A DNA stretch of 5,046 bases from Bacillota bacterium. GTDB lineage: Bacteria > Bacillota > Bacilli > Tumebacillales > Effusibacillaceae. This document shows, one piece after another, positions 1-5,046 of this stretch (position 1 is the first letter of the stretch; each line of letters starts with the position of its first letter). Made by a program: the position numbers and the translations under genes. The notes under the pieces are model-generated. The model made no database searches, was not told where the DNA came from, and saw nothing but the letters and a program-made list of their open reading frames with translations. The DNA lies in contig JAGVBM010000301.1 in assembly GCA_020059765.1 (NCBI GenBank), positions 1-5,046 of the forward strand. The letters are read 5' to 3'.

Positions 1-499
1 GTCCGACAACGATCATTTTGCAAAGACCGCTCTCCACCTGACTTTTGAACGATGTATGCTGTTTCACCCGATTAACGACCAGAATTCCGTCACTTTCATA
101 GGCGATCCGATTCTGATAGACCGGGGTGCCGTCGGACAACTGTCCGATCTCAACCGCCTCGGCCGTCGCTCGAATCGGCGCACCGACCGTTTCCTCCGTA
201 ATTCCCAGCCCCTGCAGCATCAGCTTTTGCCCTTCCGGGGTTCCGCCTCCATGAGTTCCCATCGCAGGAACCAGAAACGGTTCGAATCCGTGCTGCTTCA
301 ACACATCGCAAGCGGTGCGGAGAATGTCAACAATGCCTGATATGCCGCGACTGCCTGCAGTAACTGCAATTCGTGCTCCCGGCTGCATGTTTTTCAGAAA
401 GTTTGCCTTTTCCAGTTCCTGTTTGACTTTTGCTGCAAGATCCGGGACTGTGCTTCCTGCGAAATTTTGCCGGACCGGATACATAATCGGCAGATCCAC
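1..499 (-). CDS. LarA-like (lactate racemase superfamily) protein, N-terminal domain, 3' end outside window
   Basis: The 166 visible residues match the N-terminal domain of the LarA superfamily (Lar_N, formerly DUF2088). Landmarks are TAGSRGISGI (47-56), PFLVPAMGTHGGGTPEGQ (74-91), GITEETVGAPI (99-109) and RVKQHTSFKSQVESGLCKM (144-162). Characterised LarA relatives racemise or epimerise 2-hydroxyacids with a nickel-pincer nucleotide cofactor bound to a lysine. His83, His148 and Lys161 are candidate catalytic or cofactor residues, but I infer this from motif position only. The family is about 400-plus residues, so the C-terminal domain lies beyond position 1. The start is GTG at 499: an in-frame TGA sits at 511-509, no other start codon lies between, and GAGGTG at 510-505 is 5 nt away. 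An ATG at codon 6 is the only near alternative. It follows the permease by 73 nt with no terminator, so it is probably the last visible gene of the operon. The family call is strong; the substrate is unknown. Confidence 0.88.
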   Translation of the reverse strand, partial: MDLPIMYPVRQNFAGSTVPDLAAKVKQELEKANFLKNMQPGARIAVTAGSRGISGIVDILRTACDVLKQHGFEPFLVPAMGTHGGGTPEGQKLMLQGLGITEETVGAPIRATAEAVEIGQLSDGTPVYQNRIAYESDGILVVNRVKQHTSFKSQVESGLCKMIVVG

Positions 500-504
500 A
501 TAAC

Positions 505-510
505 CACCTC
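505..510 (-). promoter_or_regulatory. Shine-Dalgarno that fixes the GTG start of the LarA-like gene
   Basis: GAGGTG on the minus strand is followed by a 5-nt spacer (GTTAT) and GTG. The ATG overlapping the GTG by one base is in another frame, which gives only a short ORF without family similarity. The in-frame TGA overlapping the 5' edge of this site rules out any longer form of the protein. Confidence 0.7.
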
Positions 511-572
511 ATTTTGTTGACGCCTTCCCTGAATGGAAATTCCTGTTCTGCTTGTCATCTGCCCACAAACAA

Positions 573-2525
573 TCAAACTGCCGCATCAAGCCCCGTCGGC
601 GTATTTCGGAACGCTGCTTTCTGTGTCACCCAAACAATGATAAACAACGCCGCTCCGATCATATCCGTCAGCGTGCCGGGGGTAATCAGCAGCAAAGCGG
701 CGGCAAACATCATGATCCTTTGCAGCCAGTTGACTTTTCCGTACATCCATGCCTGCAAGCCGATCGCCAATGCGATGACACCGAACGAGGAAGTGACCAC
801 GGCCTGCAAGATTTGCAGATAATCGTTGCCCTCAAATAAAAGCACCGGCGAGAAGACGAAGAAGTAAGGAATAATAAATCCGGCCAAGGCCAGTCGGACA
901 GCTGTCCAGGCCACTTTTGACGGCTGAACGCGGGCAATTCCGGCTGCCGTATAAGCGGCCAGCGCTACCGGCGGCGTCACTTCCGCCAAAGCCCCATAGA
1001 AGAACACGAACATGTGGGCCGCCAATGGCAGGACGCCCAATTTCACCAGAATCGGCGCAGCGACCGTCGCCACGATAATATACATAGGTGTTGTAGGAAC
1101 TCCCATTCCCATGATCAGACCGGTAATCATGGTGAATATCATAGCCAGCAGCAAGCTGTCTCCGGCAAGGCCGATCACATTGTTGCCGATCACCAGGCCC
1201 AGGCTCGTCAAGGAAATCGCTCCGACGACAAATCCGACCGTGGCGCAGGCTACTGCTACGCTCAGCGCGCCGCGAGCCCCGTTTTCCAACGCACGCAAAA
1301 TGCCGCGAAAACTGATTCGCGTTTCTTTGCGCAGCATACTGGATCCGATGGCCGCAACGATCCCCCAGGTCGCCGCATTTAGAGGAGTGATTCCGGTTAC
1401 CAAAAGATAGATAAGGACCACGATGGGAATTAACAGATGAAAGCCGTTTTTCAAAACATGCCAAAACTTCGGAATCTCTGAGTCGGGAAGTCCCTTGATA
1501 CCCGATTTTTTCGCTTCCAGATGAATAATGACCCAAGCTGCCAAATAATACAACAGTGCGGGCAGGATCGCCGCCAGCATGATCCGGCTGTAGGGAATCC
1601 GCAAAAATTCGGCCATGATGAATGCGGCAGCTCCCATAATCGGCGGCATGATTTGCCCGCCGGTGGATGCAACCGCCTCGACTGCACCGGCAAAATGCGG
1701 TTTGTAACCGGATTTTTTCATCAACGGGATGGTAAAAGAACCGATGGTTGCAGCGTTCGCTACGGAACTGCCGGTAATCATTCCCATAATGCCGCTGGCA
1801 ATGACCGCCACTTTCGCCGGACCGCCCGGTGAACGGCCTGCCAGAGACAGCGCCAGTTCGTTGATGAATTTGGTCATGCCCGTTTCCTGCAAAAACGCGC
1901 CGAACAAGATGAACAAGAAAATATAGGTGGCAGAAACCCCCAATGGGATGCTGAATACACCTTCCGTTCCGAAAAACATATGCTCAATGATTCGTTCCAA
2001 ACTGAATTCCCGATGCCCTAAAGGACCGGGTATCAGATGTCCGAAAAACGTGTACAGCATAAAGATCACCGCGATGGTCGTCAAACCTTTGCCGAGTACG
2101 CGGCGGCTGGCTTCAAACACGACAATCATGCCAAGTCCGCCGAATATATAGTCCACGTCAGTCAACAAACCGCCGCGAAGTGATATCTCGTCGAATTTAA
2201 GGAACAAATAACCTACAGAAATAATCCCGAGCAGCATCCATGACAGGTCTATAACCGTGGGCAATTTGCGTTCTCTCGTCTTGTTTCGTGCCGGATACAG
2301 CAAAAACACAAGCACCAGGACGAATATCAGGTGAACCGACCGCTGCTTGAGGGACTCCAGCAACCCGAATCCGGCCGTGTACAAATGGAAAAAGGACATC
2401 CCGATGGCAAGAACGGCAATGATCAGGGCCATGATACCCGCATATTTTCTGTACCGGGCTTCCGAATCGTACTTTTCGATCAGTTCGGCTACATTGACTT
2501 GTTCGATCGTCTCGTTGTTTTTCAT
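573..2525 (-). CDS. TRAP transporter permease, fused small and large membrane subunits (4TM/12TM type)
   Basis: This 650-residue integral membrane protein is the permease of a TAXI-type TRAP transporter, which imports carboxylates using an ion gradient. After a cytoplasmic start with EKYDSEARYRKYAG (17-30), hydrophobic segments near 30-49, 63-78, 91-110 and 124-160 form the DctQ-like part. The DctM-like part follows from about residue 185. Its hallmarks are GMITGSSVANAATIGSF (248-264), STGGQIMPPIMGAAAF (287-302), MGMGVPTTPMY (472-482) and AEVTPPVALAAYTAAGI (514-530). Further helices lie near 545-565, 578-595 and 604-633. Length and order fit TRAP 4TM/12TM fusions. I chose the ATG at 2525 because it has AGGGGGG 5 nt upstream and gives a family-like N terminus. 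The same frame opens at ATG 2588, which would add 21 residues (MKLDRGDR...) encoded through a hairpin. Its partner is the binding-protein gene just upstream. Confident in family; substrate unknown. Confidence 0.95.
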   Translation of the reverse strand: MKNNETIEQVNVAELIEKYDSEARYRKYAGIMALIIAVLAIGMSFFHLYTAGFGLLESLKQRSVHLIFVLVLVFLLYPARNKTRERKLPTVIDLSWMLLGIISVGYLFLKFDEISLRGGLLTDVDYIFGGLGMIVVFEASRRVLGKGLTTIAVIFMLYTFFGHLIPGPLGHREFSLERIIEHMFFGTEGVFSIPLGVSATYIFLFILFGAFLQETGMTKFINELALSLAGRSPGGPAKVAVIASGIMGMITGSSVANAATIGSFTIPLMKKSGYKPHFAGAVEAVASTGGQIMPPIMGAAAFIMAEFLRIPYSRIMLAAILPALLYYLAAWVIIHLEAKKSGIKGLPDSEIPKFWHVLKNGFHLLIPIVVLIYLLVTGITPLNAATWGIVAAIGSSMLRKETRISFRGILRALENGARGALSVAVACATVGFVVGAISLTSLGLVIGNNVIGLAGDSLLLAMIFTMITGLIMGMGVPTTPMYIIVATVAAPILVKLGVLPLAAHMFVFFYGALAEVTPPVALAAYTAAGIARVQPSKVAWTAVRLALAGFIIPYFFVFSPVLLFEGNDYLQILQAVVTSSFGVIALAIGLQAWMYGKVNWLQRIMMFAAALLLITPGTLTDMIGAALFIIVWVTQKAAFRNTPTGLDAAV

Positions 2526-2530
2526 GAGTA

Positions 2531-2537
2531 CCCCCCT
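2531..2537 (-). promoter_or_regulatory. G-run Shine-Dalgarno of the TRAP permease
   Basis: AGGGGGG on the minus strand, 5 nt before ATG 2525, supports the shorter permease start. It is also complementary to ACCCCCU at 2560-2554 on the same transcript. The site could therefore be hidden by pairing with the 3' arm of the intercistronic hairpin. Confidence 0.65.
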
Positions 2538-2555
2538 GTACAAAGAAAGTTGGAG

Positions 2556-2575
2556 GGGGTGACTTCTGTCACCCC
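2556..2575 (-). promoter_or_regulatory. Intercistronic hairpin between binding-protein and permease genes
   Basis: The minus-strand transcript reads GGGGTGAC-AGAA-GTCACCCC, a perfect 8-bp stem with a 4-nt loop, starting 17 nt after the stop codon of the binding-protein gene. It is followed by CTCCAACTTTCTTTG rather than a clean U-run, so it is a poor intrinsic terminator, although partial termination is possible. Hairpins here are known in other transporter operons to protect the upstream mRNA from 3' decay and so raise binding-protein levels over permease. That role here is inference. Confidence 0.6.
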
Positions 2576-2591
2576 GATCCAGCTTCATTCC

Positions 2592-3608
2592 TTACTTTCC
2601 TTCCACGTTCAAGCCGATCTCTTTAAAGTATTTTTTGGCCCCATCATGCAGCGGAACGGTCAATCCGTTTAACGCCTCTTCTTTCTTCAGGTCTTTCATG
2701 GCACCGTGCGCATCGCCCAATGCTTTGAGATTCTCGTACATGGTTTTGGTCAGGTTGTAAACAAAGTCGGTCGGGAGATCCGCGCGGGTGATCAGAATGT
2801 TGGCCACAGCGACCGTCTTCACGTCTTCCGTTTGTCCCTTGTACGTTCCTTTAGGAATCGTGTACGGATAATACCAGGGATTTTCTTTGGTTAATTTTTC
2901 AATCATCTCCGGTTCCATCGAAAGCAGCTTCACATTGGAACTGGTCGCCACGTCAAGCACTGCGGCAGTCGGCAGCCCGCCTGCAATCATGATTCCTTGC
3001 ACCTGTCCGTTTTTGAGAGCTTCTGCCGCTTCGTTGTAACCTACATAGTCGGCTTGCAGGTCTTTGCGCTCCCGGTAATCGAGTCCGTAAACAGCCAGCA
3101 TCTCGCGGGAGTTCACTTCTGTCGCACTGCCTGTCGTACCCGGAACAAACCGTTTTCCTTTCAGATCCTTAATGGAATTAATGCCAGAGTCTGCTTTCAC
3201 GACAAAATGCATCACATTCGGATAGAGGAAGGACATGGCTCGCAAGTCCTTTTGCGGACGATCCTTGTACATTTCTTTGCCGTGATACGCATAATACGCC
3301 ACACCGTTTTGGGCGAATGCGATTTCTGCCTCTTTTTTCTCCATCATGTTGATGTTTTGCGGAGTACCTGCGGTTGATTGGGCTACTGCTTGCACATTGT
3401 TCTTCTGTGTCCACAATTGGGCGAGCGCGTTGCCTACCGGATAGTACACACCGCCTGTCGTTGCCGTCGCAATTGAAATTCGCTCAGGCGCCTTCGCTTG
3501 ACCTGCCCCGTTTCCCTCTTTACCGCCGGGTGAAGTTGAGGACGAGCACCCAGTCACAGCAGCAAGCAGCAAGCCCGATGCCAGAATCATAGACAAACCT
3601 TTTTTCAT
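2592..3608 (-). CDS. TAXI family TRAP transporter solute-binding lipoprotein
   Basis: This 338-residue extracytoplasmic receptor captures a small acid and delivers it to the TRAP permease. Residues 1-20 are a lipoprotein signal peptide with lipobox VTGC, so Cys21 should be lipidated and anchored to the outer face of the membrane. A Ser/Gly-rich linker (22-40) follows. TAXI hallmarks are ATATTGGVYYPVGN (47-60), AQSTAGTPQNINMM (76-89), EIAFAQN (95-101), LKGKRFVPGTTGSATEV (149-165), GTYKGQ (254-259) and HDGAKKYFKEIGL (321-333). The length is normal for the family. The start is ATG 3608, with AAGGGGG at 3622-3616 and a 7-nt spacer. It lies 43 nt after the regulator gene and 66 nt before the permease. 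Known TAXI proteins have been linked to glutamate, 2-oxoglutarate and related acids, but the ligand cannot be read here. Confidence 0.95.
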   Translation of the reverse strand: MKKGLSMILASGLLLAAVTGCSSSTSPGGKEGNGAGQAKAPERISIATATTGGVYYPVGNALAQLWTQKNNVQAVAQSTAGTPQNINMMEKKEAEIAFAQNGVAYYAYHGKEMYKDRPQKDLRAMSFLYPNVMHFVVKADSGINSIKDLKGKRFVPGTTGSATEVNSREMLAVYGLDYRERKDLQADYVGYNEAAEALKNGQVQGIMIAGGLPTAAVLDVATSSNVKLLSMEPEMIEKLTKENPWYYPYTIPKGTYKGQTEDVKTVAVANILITRADLPTDFVYNLTKTMYENLKALGDAHGAMKDLKKEEALNGLTVPLHDGAKKYFKEIGLNVEGK

Positions 3609-3632
3609 TTGTTTTCCCCCTTAATTCTCAGA

Positions 3633-3648
3633 TTGTATATTCTTACAA
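3633..3648. promoter_or_regulatory. Dyad TTGTA-N6-TACAA upstream of the binding-protein gene, possible operator
   Basis: A perfect 5-bp dyad with a 6-nt spacer lies in the 43-nt gap between the regulator stop and the TAXI gene, about 25 nt before ATG 3608. An A+T-rich dyad next to a GntR gene suggests a possible operator. However, the spacing between the GT and AC halves is wider than in the usual FadR-subfamily sites (for example TGGT-N3-ACCA), and arms this short arise by chance. Treat it as a weak candidate. Confidence 0.25.
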
Positions 3649-3776
3649 GCATCAAGACTCCTTTTCCTGATCGAGCGACAGCAGCTTTTGGCGCACTTTC
3701 TCGAAATGGATTTCCATCGCAGCAACCGCGCCTTGCGGATCTCTTTTTTCAAGTTTGCTGAAAATGTCTTGATGCT
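3648..3776. repeat. 11-bp inverted repeat across the 3' end of the regulator gene
   Basis: AGCATCAAGAC at 3648-3658 is the exact reverse complement of GTCTTGATGCT at 3766-3776, separated by 107 nt. One arm covers the codons for the metal-ligand His202 region of the regulator. The other covers its stop codon and the start of the leader of the TAXI gene. Long-range pairing in the mRNA is possible, but an 11-bp match in 5 kb is close to chance expectation. Confidence 0.3.
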
Positions 3777-4377
3777 CCAGTAAGACAAGTTTTCGTCTTT
3801 CCGCGTATTTCCCCGTGTTTTGCCGCAGAGTGTATTCGAGACTCTGCTTCATCAGCTGCGACAAATTTTCCATGACCTGAATCAGGACAGGATTCTTGGA
3901 TGCCATGGCAATTGCCCGATGGAAGGCAAAATCTGCCTGCATTCCTGTCTCTCCCAATTTGAGTTGCCGTTCGAAATCAAGCAGCGTTTTTTTCATTTCC
4001 TTGAAATCGCTTTCACTAGCCCGAATGGCCGCCAGTTCCACAGTGCCTAACTCGACGATTCTGCGTGTTTCCAACAGATGCAAGGTTTGTTTCTTCTCCG
4101 CTACCATCGATAAAACCAACGGATGAATATAATCGGCCAAGTCAATTTTTCGGACAAAAGTGCCCTCTCCCTGACGCGTTTGCACAATGTCGGCTGCCGC
4201 GAGCATGCTCAACGCTTCCCGGATGCTGGAACGCCCAACCCCAAACATTTCGCTCAATTCTTTTTCGGGAGGCAATTTCGTATTCGGTGCAATAGCTCCG
4301 TCCTGAATCAGCCGCTTGATTTCATTTACGACTTCCTCGGAAATTTTACGTTTGTGAATGCGATTGATCCCTTTCAC
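3652..4377 (-). CDS. GntR family transcriptional regulator, FadR subfamily (FCD domain)
   Basis: This 241-residue cytoplasmic DNA-binding regulator has an N-terminal winged helix-turn-helix (about 8-77) with LPPEKELSEMFGVGRSSIREAL at 35-56 and the wing QGEGTFV at 69-75. A C-terminal all-helical FCD effector domain spans about 98-235. The FCD metal-binding residues are all present: Asp149 and His153 in ADFAFHRAIA, His202 in LLEHQDIF, and His224 in MEIHFEKV. Such domains usually bind a metal plus a carboxylate effector, which fits the transporter beside it. The start is GTG 4377 with GGGAGGT at 4389-4383 and a 5-nt spacer. It begins 17 nt after the FAH gene and is probably cotranscribed with it. 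Its place inside the operon suggests it controls this operon and itself. Most relatives are repressors released by the pathway's acid; that role here is inference. Confidence 0.95.
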   Translation of the reverse strand: MKGINRIHKRKISEEVVNEIKRLIQDGAIAPNTKLPPEKELSEMFGVGRSSIREALSMLAAADIVQTRQGEGTFVRKIDLADYIHPLVLSMVAEKKQTLHLLETRRIVELGTVELAAIRASESDFKEMKKTLLDFERQLKLGETGMQADFAFHRAIAMASKNPVLIQVMENLSQLMKQSLEYTLRQNTGKYAERRKLVLLEHQDIFSKLEKRDPQGAVAAMEIHFEKVRQKLLSLDQEKES

Positions 4378-4382
4378 TCGCG

Positions 4383-4389
4383 ACCTCCC
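4383..4389 (-). promoter_or_regulatory. Shine-Dalgarno supporting the GTG start of the GntR regulator
   Basis: GGGAGGT on the minus strand, with a 5-nt spacer (CGCGA) before GTG 4377, is a near-consensus site. It lies in the 17-nt gap after the FAH stop codon TAG (4397-4395), close enough for translational coupling. No ATG in this frame lies near the start; the next methionine is residue 44, inside the DNA-binding domain. Confidence 0.75.
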
Positions 4390-4394
4390 AATGG

Positions 4395-5046
4395 CTAGGA
4401 ATTGTTTTTCAGGTCCCTGACCGGGTTTGAGAGACTGGCAAACCCGTCAATCCGGCATTCCACGACGTCCCCATCACGAATTGCCACAGCTCCGGGAGTA
4501 CCGGTGGAAATGATGTCACCCGGAAGAAGAGTCATGACCTTCGAATGAAACGAGACCAGATTCCAAGGGCGGAACGTCATGTTCGACACCACGTTTTGAC
4601 GATGGATTTGACCGTTAATCACAGTCGCCACTTGCAAATCCAAAACTTGATCGACTTCATCGGGTGTCACCAGATGGGGTCCGAAACTGAAAAATGTGTC
4701 AAAACTCTTGGCGCGTGTCAAATAGCGAGGATTGACCTGCAGAATATCCTCAGCCGTCATATCGATAATTAAGGTATAACCGGCAATGACGCCGGGCGCT
4801 TCCGTTTCCGAAACATCTTTGCATGCTTTGCCGATGATGATTCCCAACTCCGCTTCCGCAGTTGTTCGATTCGACTGAAGCGGAATGTGAATCGGATCTC
4901 CCGGACCGATAATTGTTGTATCCGGTTTCATAAAACTGGCAGGTTCCGTATGGGGCGCTTGTTCGTGAAGATCAGCCGCATGTTCCACATAATTCAAGCC
5001 GATTCCCCAAATTTTTCGCGGATGTCGATATAGCGGGCCGTACACA
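4395..5046 (-). CDS. Fumarylacetoacetate hydrolase (FAH) family protein, 5' end outside window
   Basis: The frame is open to the window edge, giving about 216 visible residues. The visible part is the FAH C-terminal catalytic domain, whose members hydrolyse, decarboxylate, isomerise or tautomerise 2-oxo/enol acids using a divalent metal. Residues (counted from codon 5045): KIWGIGLNYVEHA (11-23), metal ligands Glu64 and Glu66 in AEAELGIIIG (63-72), metal ligand Asp95 in IDMTAED (94-100), the conserved Lys113 in RAKSFD (111-116), GPHLVTPDE (122-130), and LLPGDIISTGTPGAV (173-187) near the active site. Family members of this short type are about 250-300 residues, so a short N-terminal region is missing. 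The GTG at 5045 is unlikely to be the real start, as the family normally has residues before this point. Substrate options include acylpyruvates, oxaloacetate and homoprotocatechuate-pathway dienes, and I cannot choose between them. It is the first visible gene of the operon. Confidence 0.92.
   Translation of the reverse strand, partial: VYGPLYRHPRKIWGIGLNYVEHAADLHEQAPHTEPASFMKPDTTIIGPGDPIHIPLQSNRTTAEAELGIIIGKACKDVSETEAPGVIAGYTLIIDMTAEDILQVNPRYLTRAKSFDTFFSFGPHLVTPDEVDQVLDLQVATVINGQIHRQNVVSNMTFRPWNLVSFHSKVMTLLPGDIISTGTPGAVAIRDGDVVECRIDGFASLSNPVRDLKNNS
4422..4446 (-). other. Perfect stem-loop near the 3' end of the FAH gene
   Basis: CGGGTTTG and CAAACCCG form an 8-bp stem with a 9-nt loop, about 25 nt before the FAH stop codon and 45 nt before the regulator start. 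It lies in codons for residues 200-208, so it may simply reflect coding. In mRNA it could slow ribosomes or shield the upstream message. It has no U-run, so it is not a terminator of minus-strand transcription. Confidence 0.35.

Noticed and set aside
56..340. Plus-strand ORF of 94 codons and other plus-strand ORFs along the window
   Set aside because: They lie opposite well-supported minus-strand genes, have low-complexity or Arg/Ser/His-rich translations, and show no recognisable family. They are antisense shadows.
500..572. Terminator or promoter between the permease and the LarA-like gene
   Set aside because: The 73-nt gap has only a tiny GGAA-T-TTCC symmetry and the Shine-Dalgarno. There is no stable hairpin with a U-run and no clear -35/-10 pair, so the genes are treated as cotranscribed.
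832..1536. Minus-strand ORF of 234 codons inside the permease gene
   Set aside because: It is an alternative frame of the TRAP permease, which has clear family motifs and membrane segments throughout. The 234-codon translation resembles nothing I know.
2541..2575. Intrinsic terminator after the binding-protein gene
   Set aside because: The hairpin is good, but it is followed by CTCCAACTTTCTTTG with no continuous U-run, and the permease must be expressed with the binding protein. Kept as a hairpin, not called a terminator.
3626..3661. Sigma-A promoter upstream of the binding-protein gene (TACAAT as -10)
   Set aside because: At 17 nt spacing the -35 position holds GAGTCT, a poor match. The better TTGATG is only 12 nt from the -10 candidate. 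Not enough to call.
5043..5045. GTG at 5045 as the true start of the FAH gene
   Set aside because: The frame is open to the edge, no ribosome-binding site can be seen, and family members have further residues before this conserved region. The gene is called partial.

Overview
The window holds five genes, all on the minus strand, so transcription runs from high to low coordinates. They look like one operon for uptake and conversion of a small carboxylate, probably a 2-hydroxy- or 2-oxo-acid. The organism is most likely a member of the Bacillota (Bacillales-like). The reasons are the strong G-rich Shine-Dalgarno sites, GTG starts on two genes, a Gram-positive-style lipoprotein substrate-binding protein, and roughly balanced base composition judged by eye. 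This placement is inference; no marker gene is present.

In transcription order: (1) 5046-4395, a fumarylacetoacetate hydrolase (FAH) family enzyme, 5' end outside the window; (2) 4377-3652, a GntR/FadR-type regulator with an FCD effector domain and an intact metal-binding set; (3) 3608-2592, a TAXI-type TRAP transporter substrate-binding lipoprotein; (4) 2525-573, a fused 4TM/12TM TRAP permease; (5) 499-1, the N-terminal domain of a LarA-like (nickel-dependent lactate racemase superfamily) protein, running off the window. Gaps are 17, 43, 66 and 73 nt and none holds a convincing intrinsic terminator. The operon promoter is probably upstream of position 5046. The plus strand carries no gene I can support, and there are no RNA genes, mobile elements or CRISPR arrays.

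The likely logic is that the lipoprotein captures the acid outside the membrane and the permease imports it with an ion gradient. A LarA-like racemase or epimerase then changes the configuration of a 2-hydroxyacid, the FAH enzyme acts on a 2-oxo/enol acid, and the GntR protein senses a carboxylate and controls the set. The substrate cannot be read from the sequence. The malate/oxaloacetate axis is one testable idea.

The most interesting non-coding feature is between the binding protein and permease genes. A perfect 8-bp hairpin lies there, and its 3' arm is also complementary to the G6 Shine-Dalgarno of the permease. It could stabilise the binding-protein mRNA, tune permease translation, or both.
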